Shown: positions 5,939 through 15,762, counted from the first letter of the stretch. The stretch: 64,000 nt of DNA from Granulicella sp. L46 (GCF_009765785.1 NZ_LMUT01000012.1:368150-432149), one strand, 5' to 3'. Numbers and translations: made by a program. Notes: a model not told the origin generated them from the sequence alone.

Positions 5939-8731
5939 TCACTTCCATTGCAGGGAGTACACCTGCGCAGCTCCGGAATTTGCCATGACCGCAGGCTGTC
6001 CATCCGCCGTCACGCTCACGAGCTGGGCGTTCAGGTTCCCTACATCCGGAACGTCCGAAACCCGCTCCCGCACCCCGTCAGGCACCGACACTCGATACAA
6101 CCCCGCATGGGTTTGATTCTGTGTGAAGTAGATGAAGCGGCTGTCCGGCGACCATGCATAGAATCCTTCGCGCGCATCGAAATGCATCAACGTTCGCCAC
6201 TGTTTCGTGGCTGGGGAGTAGATCACGAAGCTCAGCGGCTCTCGCAGCATGGCCAACAGATACCGGCCGTCCGGCGACCATGCAGGAATGTAATACTTCT
6301 CCGCGCCCGGCATAGGCACCGCCTTCCCGCTCGCCACGTCCGCAATGTACAAGCCATCCGGCTTATGCAACCCGTCGAACCGGTTAAAGTAGATTGACTT
6401 GCCGTCCGGCGACCAGGTAGGAATGACCTCGAAGTCGCCTTCCGGCATCACCTTCTCCGGAACACCGCCATCGGCCGAGATGCGGTAGATTTTGCGCCAG
6501 TCGGAATACGCGATCCATTTTCCGTCCGGCGACCACTCTTCCATGTAGGCAGGCACCTTCGTAAGCTGTACCGCGTCGCTGCCATCCAACCGGCTCTTCC
6601 ATAGATGCAAGCTCGGATAATCCGTATACGCCATCCATTGCTGGTCCGGAGACACCACAAACTCCAGCGCTGGCAGTCCTCCAAGAAACGGCACCAGCTT
6701 TCCAGCCCGTGGATCGAAGACCTGCATCGTTCCGGTGTCCACCCGGCCCAGCACAAACAGGCTCTTGCTGTCCCGCGCCGGCACCGCATCCGTGATGTTC
6801 AGCTGGTTTCCGGTCAGACGGATCGCCCACGGTTTCTTCCAGAATTCGAACCAGCGCGGTTTGATCAACTCATAGACATTTCCGCGTCCTTCGCGCCCAG
6901 AATTGAAAACAAAATGCCTTCCGTCCGGGGTCCACTGCCCATCGAACTCACCGACATCGCTCGGCCAATCCAGATCCAATGGATGTGGGTTTTTTCCGTC
7001 ACTACCCACCAGCCATATACGAGCCCAGGAGAGGGTCACCGAAAGCTGCGTACCATCAGGGGAGACTGCCAGATGGGTCGGAGGCTCCGGCGACTTCCAA
7101 AGAACCCGCGCATGATCGCCATCCTCATCCATTACCCATACCTGCTCATCCTGGACAAAGTAGATCGATTTGCCGTCTGACGACCAGCGCGCCCCAGGAT
7201 TGGCCTCCTGCACCGTCCCAATCCTCCGAAACGCACCGCCCAGACTCGATCCCACCATGAACCAACCGCCGTTGGACTCGTTGTTCAAGCTCTGGGCCCA
7301 CGCCAGCACCTTTGACCCGTCTGCCGATACATCCACCAGGTACATGCCGCTGCTCAGCCCGGGAATTGGCGCGATGATGCCCCCGCTCACCGACATCGCC
7401 GACGGAATAATGTGGTTCTCGAAATAAAGTCGCGCTCCGTCGGTCCGCAGCGGGCCGAGCTTATCTTCGTTGGAAAATGAAATCTGCGTCGAAGCGAGTT
7501 CTCCGGTTGCCGAAGCCGGAGCTTGCAGAAACAGGACGATCCCGACCACAACCAGCACCGCCGCCAGAAACGCGATCCAGCGAAGCCATAGGCGACGCGC
7601 GGGCGCGGCACTAACCCCGACGCCTGCCACCGGCTCAGCCGGCGTCACCGATCCGATCCGGCGTCCCGGCTCAAGATCCCGCAGCACCCTCTGCAGATCC
7701 GTAGCGAAATCGCCAGCGCGCTGGTATCGCAACTCCGCGTCCTTCTCCAGCGCCCGCGCCACAACCTGCTCGGCCAGCGCAGGCGTTTGCGGGGATACCT
7801 CCCGCAAGGGCCGTACCGTCTCATCCGTGATCGCTCGCAGAATCGCCAGCGTGGTCGACCGGCGAAACGGCTCGATCCCTGTCAACGACTCGTAGTACGT
7901 CACGCCCAGGCTCCAGAGGTCACTCCGCGCATCCGCCGTCTGTCCCATGGCCTGCTCCGGCGACATATACAGCGGCGTGCCCAAAACCCCAACTGTCTCT
8001 CCCCCCGCCTGTGTCACATCCGCCGGCCCCAACAGCAGCCTGGCGAGGCCGAAGTCGAGAACCTTCGCTCGCCCTTTGGACGTGATCATGACATTGCCCG
8101 GTTTCAGATCGCGATGGATCACGCCCTGCTCATGCGCCTCGACGAGGGCCTCGGCAACCTGAAGCGCGACGATCGTCGCCTCTTTCACCGGCAACGCTCC
8201 GCGGCTCAACTTCGCTGCCAGCGACTCGCCCTCCACCAGTTCCATCACGATGCAATCTGCGCCGTCCTGCTCGATGACGTCATACACGGCAGCAATGTGC
8301 GCGTGGTTTAGTTTGGCCAGCGCCTGTGCCTCGCGCCGGAACCGTGCTCGTGCTTCATCGCTCGTCAACAGGCCGCGCTGCAGCATCTTGATGGCGACAT
8401 CGCGGTCCAGCTTTTCGTCGCGCGCCCGATACACCACCCCCATGCCGCCCGCGCCCAGTCTGCCGCTGATCACATACCGTTCCATCAGCCGCACACCGGA
8501 GGGCAGCACAACGGTCTGTGACGCCATCCCCACTTCGCCCGCCCCCTGCACGTAAGCAGGCTCGCTAAGAAAGCCGCTGAGCCGGTCATTCCGATCCAGC
8601 AAATCTTCCACAACGCGGCGCAGCGCGGGCTCGCCGGCACAAACGCCGTCCAGGAAAGCCGATCGCCGATCGCGCGGCAACTCGACAGCTTTCCCAAACA
8701 ATCGCTCTGCGGCTTCGTCCTGCATGTCCAT
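5939..8731 (-). CDS. Membrane serine/threonine protein kinase with extracytoplasmic PD40 beta-propeller
   Basis: A 930-residue receptor-like kinase. The Hanks kinase domain spans about residues 86-350: G-loop GRLGAGGMG (90-98), Lys115, HRDLK (206-210), DFG (227-229) and the MSPEQAMG activation segment. One membrane helix (about 381-402) follows, and the rest, about 410-930, is an outside domain with repeated WSPDGK/R-type blades (for example near WSPDGKWIAYSDW and WSPDGKSIYFNRF) typical of TolB/PD40 propellers. The N-terminal 85 residues are a helical segment common in acidobacterial kinases. The ligand is unknown. It lies convergent to the SnoaL gene and divergent from the histidine kinase. 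Confidence 0.93.
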   Translation of the reverse strand: MDMQDEAAERLFGKAVELPRDRRSAFLDGVCAGEPALRRVVEDLLDRNDRLSGFLSEPAYVQGAGEVGMASQTVVLPSGVRLMERYVISGRLGAGGMGVVYRARDEKLDRDVAIKMLQRGLLTSDEARARFRREAQALAKLNHAHIAAVYDVIEQDGADCIVMELVEGESLAAKLSRGALPVKEATIVALQVAEALVEAHEQGVIHRDLKPGNVMITSKGRAKVLDFGLARLLLGPADVTQAGGETVGVLGTPLYMSPEQAMGQTADARSDLWSLGVTYYESLTGIEPFRRSTTLAILRAITDETVRPLREVSPQTPALAEQVVARALEKDAELRYQRAGDFATDLQRVLRDLEPGRRIGSVTPAEPVAGVGVSAAPARRLWLRWIAFLAAVLVVVGIVLFLQAPASATGELASTQISFSNEDKLGPLRTDGARLYFENHIIPSAMSVSGGIIAPIPGLSSGMYLVDVSADGSKVLAWAQSLNNESNGGWFMVGSSLGGAFRRIGTVQEANPGARWSSDGKSIYFVQDEQVWVMDEDGDHARVLWKSPEPPTHLAVSPDGTQLSVTLSWARIWLVGSDGKNPHPLDLDWPSDVGEFDGQWTPDGRHFVFNSGREGRGNVYELIKPRWFEFWKKPWAIRLTGNQLNITDAVPARDSKSLFVLGRVDTGTMQVFDPRAGKLVPFLGGLPALEFVVSPDQQWMAYTDYPSLHLWKSRLDGSDAVQLTKVPAYMEEWSPDGKWIAYSDWRKIYRISADGGVPEKVMPEGDFEVIPTWSPDGKSIYFNRFDGLHKPDGLYIADVASGKAVPMPGAEKYYIPAWSPDGRYLLAMLREPLSFVIYSPATKQWRTLMHFDAREGFYAWSPDSRFIYFTQNQTHAGLYRVSVPDGVRERVSDVPDVGNLNAQLVSVTADGQPAVMANSGAAQVYSLQWK

Positions 8732-8878
8732 GTGCGTGTCCTGAGGTGGTTAGACGATTCTGACCCTGGAAACTGGCTTCCACAGTACCACGCAAAGTCC
8801 GCCGTGGGCGCTTCTTTCCGCGGTTCAGCCGCACCCACCCCTCACCCTCCCGTTCATCCTCCCTCCAACTCAAACGAG

Positions 8879-8884
8879 TAAAGT
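8879..8884 (+). promoter_or_regulatory. TAAAGT -10 element of histidine kinase gene, leaderless type
   Basis: TAAAGT ends 6 bases before the GTG start at 8891 and is preceded by the shared block CTCAAACGAGTAAA at 8869-8882. There is no ribosome site between. Confidence 0.45.
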
Positions 8885-8890
8885 AAAAGT

Positions 8891-10318
8891 GTGTACGCAA
8901 GCGACTCCAAACTAATCTGGATCACGCTCCTCGTCGAGCTAGGCGTTGCCGCGGCGGTCGCCAGCTCGCTCGCCCGCTCCATAGCCTTCAAACGGCTGCT
9001 TCTCCTCAAGCACCGCAACACTCGCGAGACCCTTCATCTCCTCGCCTGGATCTGCACCCCCCTGATGCTCGGCGTACTCGTCCGCGTACGTGTCCCCAAC
9101 TTCCTCGCAGCCGATCTCTCCTTCGAGGCGGTCGCGATCCTCGGCCTCCTTCTCGGCCCCTGGCCTGCCATGATCGGCGGTGCCGCCCTCTCGCTCCCCG
9201 CGCTCGCCCACCACGAGTACTTCACCCTCCCCATCAACCTCCTCGTCGCCGCCATCTTTGGAGCCTACCGCCGCTTTGCCGGCGAAGAAAATATCTGGTC
9301 CTTCTCCCCGCTCATCGACCTCAGCCTCTACCGCTGGATCCGCCGCACGGTCACCTGGCCTTACCTCGACCGCCAGATGTTTCTCCTCGTCCTCATCATG
9401 GCGACGCAATACGCCACCAGCCTCTTCTCGCATCTCTACCCGCATCGCTACTTCGAGCTCTACTCCAGCTCCTGGCTCATGGAGCTCGCCATCTGCGCCT
9501 GCGCGCCCGTGGTCGTCGGCATCCCGCTAAAAATCTGGAACGCTGTCCGCATCGAGCACAAGCTCGAAGAGCAATCCCGCCTCCTCCTCGAAGCCCGCCT
9601 CGACGCCCTGCAGCGTCAGATCAATCCGCACTTCCTCTTCAACACCCTCAACTCCATCGCCTCGCTCATCCGCTCCAAGCCCGACCTCGCCCGCGAGATG
9701 ATCGTCAAGCTCTCGCACATCCTCCGCGTCCTCCTCCGCGACCGCGACGCCTTCGTCCCCCTAAGCGAAGAGCTCGACTTCACCGACGACTACCTCGACA
9801 TCGAAGTCGTTCGCTTCGGTGAAAAGCTGCACGTAGTAAAAGAAATCTCCCCCGACACCCTCGACATCATCGTCCCCTCGATGCTCCTCCAGCCCCTCAT
9901 CGAAAACAGCATCAAGCACGGCCTCGAGCCCCGCATCTCCGGCGGCACCATCACCCTCCGCTCCCGCGTCGACAACGGTCGTCTGCTCCTCGAAATTGAA
10001 GATGACGGCGTCGGCATCGAACCCGGCGGCCCCATCACAGCACCCGACAGCGGTATCGTCCGCGAGGGCTCCGGCATCGGCATGCGCAACGTCCGCGAAC
10101 GCATCCAGGTCCTCTACGGCGACGAAGCTCACGTCGACATCGTCAGCCGCCCCGGCCGCGGCACCCGCGTCTCCCTCCGCATGCCGTTAGCAACCCGCGA
10201 AGAGGGCGACGAACTCCTCACCATGCTCGCCGAAACTGTGCGGCAATCGCTCAACGCCGTAGAGGTCCAACGCCAGCGCTTTGCTAAAATGAGGCCGGTG
10301 GGTCGCCGCAATGATTAA
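8891..10318 (+). CDS. LytS/YehU-type membrane sensor histidine kinase
   Basis: 475 residues with about five N-terminal hydrophobic segments up to residue 215, a linker, then the His_kinase/HATPase pair. QINPHFLFNTLNSI puts the phospho-acceptor at about His247; the N-box is PLIENSIKHGL near residue 330, and DDGVGI and GSGIGMRNVRERI form the G-boxes. Kinases of this family normally act with a LytTR response regulator, but none is adjacent; enolase follows. The start is GTG and the transcript may be leaderless. The C-terminal 40 residues beyond the ATPase domain are unassigned. Confidence 0.92.
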   Translation: MYASDSKLIWITLLVELGVAAAVASSLARSIAFKRLLLLKHRNTRETLHLLAWICTPLMLGVLVRVRVPNFLAADLSFEAVAILGLLLGPWPAMIGGAALSLPALAHHEYFTLPINLLVAAIFGAYRRFAGEENIWSFSPLIDLSLYRWIRRTVTWPYLDRQMFLLVLIMATQYATSLFSHLYPHRYFELYSSSWLMELAICACAPVVVGIPLKIWNAVRIEHKLEEQSRLLLEARLDALQRQINPHFLFNTLNSIASLIRSKPDLAREMIVKLSHILRVLLRDRDAFVPLSEELDFTDDYLDIEVVRFGEKLHVVKEISPDTLDIIVPSMLLQPLIENSIKHGLEPRISGGTITLRSRVDNGRLLLEIEDDGVGIEPGGPITAPDSGIVREGSGIGMRNVRERIQVLYGDEAHVDIVSRPGRGTRVSLRMPLATREEGDELLTMLAETVRQSLNAVEVQRQRFAKMRPVGRRND

Positions 10319-10345
10319 TAAAGAGTCTGATTAAATGACAGATAG

Positions 10346-11791
<1,446 letters not shown>

Positions 11792-11830
11792 ATATAACCA
11801 CAACCTTGCCGGATGATCCTGGAAAAGCTT

Positions 11831-11850
11831 GTCATCCTGAGCGAAGGTGG
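11831..11850 (+). repeat. Short dispersed repeat GTCATCCTGAGCGAAGGTGG
   Basis: The same family as the copies at 785 and 843. It leads directly into the hairpin at 11846-11869. Confidence 0.6.
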
Positions 11851-11869
11851 ACGCGCACTTGCGTCCACC
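11846..11869 (+). terminator. Hairpin downstream of enolase
   Basis: GGTGGACGC and GCGTCCACC form a perfect 9-pair stem around a 6-base loop, 55 bases after the eno stop. No T-run follows, so a terminator role is uncertain; it may be part of the dispersed repeat. Confidence 0.4.
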
Positions 11870-11943
11870 GCAGCCGAAGTACCCCCAGGTTGCTCATGAC
11901 GCCCATGCTCTTGATTGCTTTCTAACGGCTGCGCGAACCCCGG

Positions 11944-11949
11944 TAAAAT
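11944..11949 (+). promoter_or_regulatory. TAAAAT -10 element of LuxR-type gene, leaderless type
   Basis: TAAAAT ends 7 bases before the ATG at 11957; the gap (CATCCCC) holds no ribosome site. Confidence 0.5.
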
Positions 11950-11956
11950 CATCCCC

Positions 11957-12424
11957 ATGAACCGCCGCGCCCTCAGCCACGTGCTCCTCCTCGGTCTCGT
12001 CGGCGGCGTTCTCATCGCCATCCTCCGCTACTCCGAGTACCAGTTCCTCGTCATCCAACACTCCTTCGAAATCTACGCCGCCATCGTTGCCATCCTCTTC
12101 GCGGCTTTCGGAATCTGGCTCGGGATCAAGCTCACCAAGCCCCGCGAGAAAATCATCCTCCGGGAAGTCCTGGTCCCCACCGAAACACCGGCCACCCCCT
12201 TTACCCTCAACCAGCCCCAGCTCGACGCCCTCGGCATCACCCCCCGCGAGCTGGAAATCCTCTCGCTCATAGCGCAAGGCCTCAGCAACCGCGAAATCGC
12301 CGCCCGCCTCTTCGTCTCCGAGAACACCGTTAAAACCCACTGCAGCCGTGCCTTCGACAAGCTAGGAGCCCGCCGCCGCACCCAGGCCGTCCAGCTAGGC
12401 AAGCAACTCGGCATCCTCCCCTAG
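11957..12424 (+). CDS. Membrane-tethered LuxR-type DNA-binding protein
   Basis: A 155-residue protein with two hydrophobic helices (about 9-27 and 36-56), a short linker, and a C-terminal LuxR/GerE helix-turn-helix: TPRELEILSLIAQG, SNREIAARLFVSENTVKTH and FDKLGARRRTQA (about 93-145). There is no receiver domain, so the signal must come through the membrane part or a partner. A start at 11915 is in frame, but 11957 is preferred because it sits 7 bases behind TAAAAT. The DUF4199 membrane gene follows 117 bases on and may be its partner or target. Confidence 0.88.
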   Translation: MNRRALSHVLLLGLVGGVLIAILRYSEYQFLVIQHSFEIYAAIVAILFAAFGIWLGIKLTKPREKIILREVLVPTETPATPFTLNQPQLDALGITPRELEILSLIAQGLSNREIAARLFVSENTVKTHCSRAFDKLGARRRTQAVQLGKQLGILP

Positions 12425-12479
12425 AGACGTCACCCCAAAGCATGATTTCCTCCTTGCCACGCTAAAATCACCCGAAAGC

Positions 12480-12545
12480 ATGACGACAAATCACACCCCG
12501 GCCCCGCAAAGTGTCTCCAGTTCATCCCCCAGGAGCCTCCTATGA
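12480..12545 (+). CDS. Possible 21-residue leader peptide overlapping the DUF4199 start
   Basis: ATG at 12480 opens 21 codons ending in a TGA that overlaps the ATG of the next gene as ATGA. It begins 12 bases after TAAAAT (12463-12468), and its tail contains the CAGGAG ribosome site of the DUF4199 gene. The peptide is Ser/Pro-rich and resembles nothing I know. It could be a coupling ORF or chance. Confidence 0.2.
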   Translation: MTTNHTPAPQSVSSSSPRSLL

Positions 12546-13081
12546 AAAAGACCATCCTCACCTTCGGCCTAATCTCCGGCGCTCTCGCCGCCGTCCTCAT
12601 GTGCACCACCGTCCCGCTCCTCCGCACCGACCATGGCAACAAAGCCCTGGTCATCGGCTATGCCACCATCGTCCTCGCCGGCCTCCTGATCTTCTTCGGC
12701 ATCCGTTCCTACCGCGACAACGTCGCCGGCGGCGCCATCACCTTCGGCCGCGCCTTCACCATCGGCATCGGCATCACGCTCATCTCCTGCGCCATCTACG
12801 TCCTCGCCTGGGAGATCATCTACTTCACATTCCTCCCCCACTTCATGGACTCGTACTTCGCCGCCCAGATCCAGAATGCCCAATCCAGCCCCGGCACCCC
12901 CGAAGCCATCCAGGCCAAAGTAGCCGCCATCCGCCAATCCCAAATCTCCTACCAGAACCCCCTCATCAACGCTCTCTACACCTTCATCGAACCCTTCCCA
13001 GTCGATCTCCTCATCACCCTGGTCTCGGCCGCCATCCTCCGCCGCAAGCCCCAACCCCAACCGCTCCCCGCGACAGCCTAG
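12542..13081 (+). CDS. DUF4199 family membrane protein
   Basis: A 179-residue protein with four predicted membrane helices (about 7-27, 37-55, 74-98 and 148-168) and a polar loop between helices 3 and 4 rich in Gln/Ala. The YRDNVAGGAITFGRAF stretch is typical of DUF4199 proteins from Bacteroidetes and Acidobacteria. No enzymatic function is known to me. CAGGAGCCTCCT precedes the ATG. Pairing with a membrane LuxR-type regulator just upstream suggests a joint sensing or envelope role, which is inference. Confidence 0.8.
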   Translation: MKKTILTFGLISGALAAVLMCTTVPLLRTDHGNKALVIGYATIVLAGLLIFFGIRSYRDNVAGGAITFGRAFTIGIGITLISCAIYVLAWEIIYFTFLPHFMDSYFAAQIQNAQSSPGTPEAIQAKVAAIRQSQISYQNPLINALYTFIEPFPVDLLITLVSAAILRRKPQPQPLPATA

Positions 13082-13100
13082 ACAGTTCCGCATCACGCTT

Positions 13101-13131
13101 CAGGCCGCTCACCAAAGTGGGGAGCGGCCTG
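13101..13131 (+). terminator. Hairpin after DUF4199 gene
   Basis: CAGGCCGCT pairs with AGCGGCCTG over a 13-base loop, 19 bases after the stop codon. No T-run follows. It is a plausible terminator or mRNA-stabilising hairpin between convergent genes. Confidence 0.45.
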
Positions 13132-13166
13132 CAGAGTCCGAGTTCATACGTTTCGGGACAACCCTC

Positions 13167-13206
13167 AATTCGTGCGCTCGGCAGTTAATTCGTGCGCTCA
13201 GCAGTC
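13167..13206. repeat. 20-base tandem duplication spanning a stop codon
   Basis: AATTCGTGCGCTCGGCAGTT and AATTCGTGCGCTCAGCAGTC lie side by side (18 of 20 identical). The second contains the last codons and stop of the minus-strand gene at 13185. Confidence 0.8.
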
Positions 13207-13817
13207 CATGGAGCTGTCTGGCCATGAAATCCATACATGCCGGACATCCCGGTTGCCGTGATCTGTCCCCGGAAGGTCAGCACATCGTTGGTATCGGTGC
13301 TGAACTCCACGTGGTTGCCGCTGACCCAACCCTGCAACTTGCCGTGTTGATGCGGCCCATGAAAGGTTCCCGAGATGATGTTGCCGATCTGAGAGATCTG
13401 GATCTGTTTAAGCGAACTTCCGGGTTGATTCGTGTTGTAGGCGTAGATGGTCCAGTTGCCAGAGAGGTTAGGCGGCGGGGGTGGGGGCGCCGCGGGAGCG
13501 GGAGCAGCCGAGTTTGGAGGAGGCCCGCCGATCCCACCGTCCTGGTGACTATCCGCAACCGCGGCCGCTGCACTAATCTCATCGTTCGCCTGGCGGAGAA
13601 GGTCTTTCGCCCTACCGGCATGGCCACCCAGTTGATCATTGTTCGCCTGCTGTGCGGAGCTGATGAAATTGAATGCTTCGATGATCGATTGCTGCGCCGA
13701 GGCCAGATTGCCATGAGCCTGGGGATCAACGGTGGCGACCGGTGCCTGTGCGCCTGCCAGGGTCACCATCATGGTTGCGCTCGCGAGCAGCGTCAGGAGC
13801 TTGATTCGGAGTTTCAT
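13185..13817 (-). CDS. Exported protein of unknown function
   Basis: A 210-residue protein with a signal peptide (LLTLLASATMMVTLAGAQA). The helical region after it is Ala/Gln-rich (about 30-95) and carries NNDQLGGHAGRAKDLLRQA, a pattern of small helical bundles. A Pro/Ala linker follows, then a beta-rich domain from LSGNWTIYAY to the end with alternating strands (ISGTFHG, GWVSGNHVEF, GMSGMYGFHG), probably a small barrel. The frame is open upstream to 13985, but the start at 13817 gives a proper signal peptide with GAGGTAG upstream. The final codons are duplicated after the stop. I do not recognise the family. Confidence 0.7.
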   Translation of the reverse strand: MKLRIKLLTLLASATMMVTLAGAQAPVATVDPQAHGNLASAQQSIIEAFNFISSAQQANNDQLGGHAGRAKDLLRQANDEISAAAAVADSHQDGGIGGPPPNSAAPAPAAPPPPPPNLSGNWTIYAYNTNQPGSSLKQIQISQIGNIISGTFHGPHQHGKLQGWVSGNHVEFSTDTNDVLTFRGQITATGMSGMYGFHGQTAPWTAERTN

Positions 13818-14172
13818 CTTAGTTCTACCTCGTAGTGGATTCTGAGATCTCGTAGTCGTAGCCTCTGCCACCGTCCACAGTCGATCGGAGGACGCAGTCT
13901 CGATTGGCATGCTTGAAGAGTAAGGGAGCAGCCAAGCCATTGAAATAGACGTCGCTACACAGAAAGGGAGTGTGGTTCCACACATAAGCTGACCAGGCGC
14001 AACTTCCTGAAAGTCGCGTCTGCTTCATCAGATCTCTTACGGTGTAGTCGAGTGGTAGGCGGTAACCCCTGCCTCAACGCTTAAGTAACACGCACGTCTT
14101 TTAACATGATGAGCTCCCAGCGTCGGCTATAAATCAGCAAGTAGAGTAGTCAATCCACCCCGGAGTATCATC
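13818..14172. other. Intergenic stretch without recognisable gene
   Basis: 355 bases between divergent genes. It holds a 14-base perfect palindrome, GTGTGG-TT-CCACAC (13970-13983), and a TATAAA box at 14128-14133 that could serve the PEP-CTERM gene. I found no coding frame with credible composition and no RNA gene. Confidence 0.6.
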
Positions 14173-14781
14173 TTGCGAATTGCTCGCGTTGTATTAGGTA
14201 GCCTTCTCCTGTCCTCTCTCGCTTTCGCGGCCCACGCTGAGCCCATCACTTTCACCGAAACCCTCACCGGCAGCAGCTATTATGGTCCGTCAGCCGGCGT
14301 CACCGAACCCATCACCATCACCGGCTATGGCGACACCAGCAACGTCGTCTACTCCAGCGCCGAGGACGAATACACCCTCCTTCTCTCCTCCGCCACCGTC
14401 CAGATGGGATCGGGCCCCGTCGAGACATTTACCGGCGGCGTGGAAGCGTTCGAAGCCGACGGTTTTATCGCAGGCTTCGAGCAATTGAGCCCACTTGACG
14501 TCAACATCGCCGCCGTCGACGGCTTCGATGATCCCTTCACCAACTATGCCCTCAATTCTTCAATCAGCGTAACCGACGGCACCCAGGTTCCCGCCTCCTA
14601 CACCCTCTTCAACACCACCGGCGGCAGCTTCGATTTCGCCACCTTCAGCACCACCGCCACCTTCAGCTCAACCGTTCCGCCCGCGGTTCCGGAGCCATCC
14701 TCCCTCGTTCTTCTAGCCACCGGTATGCTCGGCATCACCGAAGGCATGCGTCGCAAGTTGCGAAATTCCAGGGCATTCTGA
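14173..14781 (+). CDS. PEP-CTERM sorting domain protein
   Basis: A 202-residue exported protein: a signal peptide ending near AFAAHA, a beta-rich body with many Thr/Ser/Gly, and a C-terminal VPEPSSLVLLATGMLGI followed by a basic tail RRKLR. This is the tripartite PEP-CTERM signal that exosortase/XrtA-type enzymes cut. The role of the body is unknown. The start is TTG, with CGGAG upstream. Its last 47 bases overlap the end of the convergent methyltransferase frame. No exosortase gene is in the window. Confidence 0.85.
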   Translation: MRIARVVLGSLLLSSLAFAAHAEPITFTETLTGSSYYGPSAGVTEPITITGYGDTSNVVYSSAEDEYTLLLSSATVQMGSGPVETFTGGVEAFEADGFIAGFEQLSPLDVNIAAVDGFDDPFTNYALNSSISVTDGTQVPASYTLFNTTGGSFDFATFSTTATFSSTVPPAVPEPSSLVLLATGMLGITEGMRRKLRNSRAF

Positions 14782-15646
14782 ACTCGGACCATAACCTGTG
14801 CCGTCGACTCACCCGCAACCAGATATCGTTACCTATCGTCTTGAACCCTACCAACAACAAGCCGTAGCGATCCCTCAAAAAGGGGAGGTTGCGAAGCGCG
14901 CCGTGCTTTTGGTCCCAAACACCCGCTCTAAGATCAGCATCTAGCTTGTGAGCGAAGCGAGCTTCAGCCGCTGCATCTACAAAGCTCCACGCGGAGTTCG
15001 CGCGTCTCGCTCCAGGGTCGAGAAGGCATTCCGGACGGCCGTAATAAGCTTCGCTGAAGCCGTCTGTGCAGTTCAACGGAATAGGCACGGGCAGTATGGA
15101 TACGTTTGAGCCCAGGGCGCTACTAATCCTGCCCACGGAGGGATATCGCCTCACTTCTACGTCGATCATTTCCGGCGCATACTCAAACAGCCAGGTATCA
15201 CGCAGCACGGCAGGATCGCAGGTAAGAATGGGCACCGGCCCTTTCGTGACTCGCCGCATCTCTGCAAGACCACCTTCCAGGTCGGACCACTGATGGACCG
15301 AGAACGTGGCCATGCTGGCGTCGAAGAAGTCACTCTCAAAAGGCAAAGCCTCTGCCCTTGCATCAATCGCTTTGCTAAGATAGGCGGCCCGCTGCTCTCG
15401 CATGGAAGCTGACGGCTCGACTGCGGTCACGTGACGATGCAGAGGTTCATACGACCCTGTACCAGCGCCGACATTGAGCACTGTGTCCACGTCACCAAAA
15501 GCCTTCTCGATGAAGGAGGCGATGGCAGGGTCCGGCTTACGGTACGCCGTATACCCCTGCCCAATCCGTCCGTAATTTGCATCTCCAGCGCTTCCATCGT
15601 CGTGTCTATTCACAAGCAGCGTCCTCACAATGAGTCTCGCTATCAT
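14735..15646 (-). CDS. Class I SAM-dependent methyltransferase
   Basis: A protein of about 303 residues. VDTVLNVGAGTGSYEP is the SAM-binding motif I, HVTAVEPSASM motif II and ALPFESDFFDASMATFSVHQW the motif III-IV region, as in the UbiE/Methyltransf_11 group. The substrate is unknown. Recognisable family sequence ends near YGLLLVGF; the last roughly 36 residues read through the antisense of the PEP-CTERM gene tail, so the original stop was probably lost. The start is uncertain: 15646 (M-I-A-R) or 15733; neither has a good ribosome site. Base composition here is less GC-rich than in neighbouring housekeeping genes. Confidence 0.8.
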   Translation of the reverse strand: MIARLIVRTLLVNRHDDGSAGDANYGRIGQGYTAYRKPDPAIASFIEKAFGDVDTVLNVGAGTGSYEPLHRHVTAVEPSASMREQRAAYLSKAIDARAEALPFESDFFDASMATFSVHQWSDLEGGLAEMRRVTKGPVPILTCDPAVLRDTWLFEYAPEMIDVEVRRYPSVGRISSALGSNVSILPVPIPLNCTDGFSEAYYGRPECLLDPGARRANSAWSFVDAAAEARFAHKLDADLRAGVWDQKHGALRNLPFLRDRYGLLLVGFKTIGNDIWLRVSRRHRLWSEFRMPWNFATCDACLR

Positions 15647-15696
15647 TCTATGAACCTGATGGGTCTTGGTAAACGCGCTTCTCGTCAGTTGTGATT

Positions 15697-15730
15697 TCGA
15701 TGAGTGCGAAATCGCCAATGCACTCATCGA
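15697..15730. repeat. 11-base perfect inverted repeat
   Basis: TCGATGAGTGC (15697-15707) and GCACTCATCGA (15720-15730), with a 12-base spacer, upstream of the methyltransferase gene. It could be an operator dyad or hairpin. Confidence 0.7.
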
Positions 15731-15762
15731 CATAGGTAAAGCGGTCAGGCGAACCTCCCGAG

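Noticed and set aside
13970-13983. Palindrome GTGTGGTTCCACAC
   Set aside because: Perfect but single and not placed against a recognisable promoter; kept only as a note in the intergenic entry.
14030-14090. tRNA-like string GTGTAGTCGAGTGGTAGGCGG
   Set aside because: No anticodon or T-arm can be folded around it.
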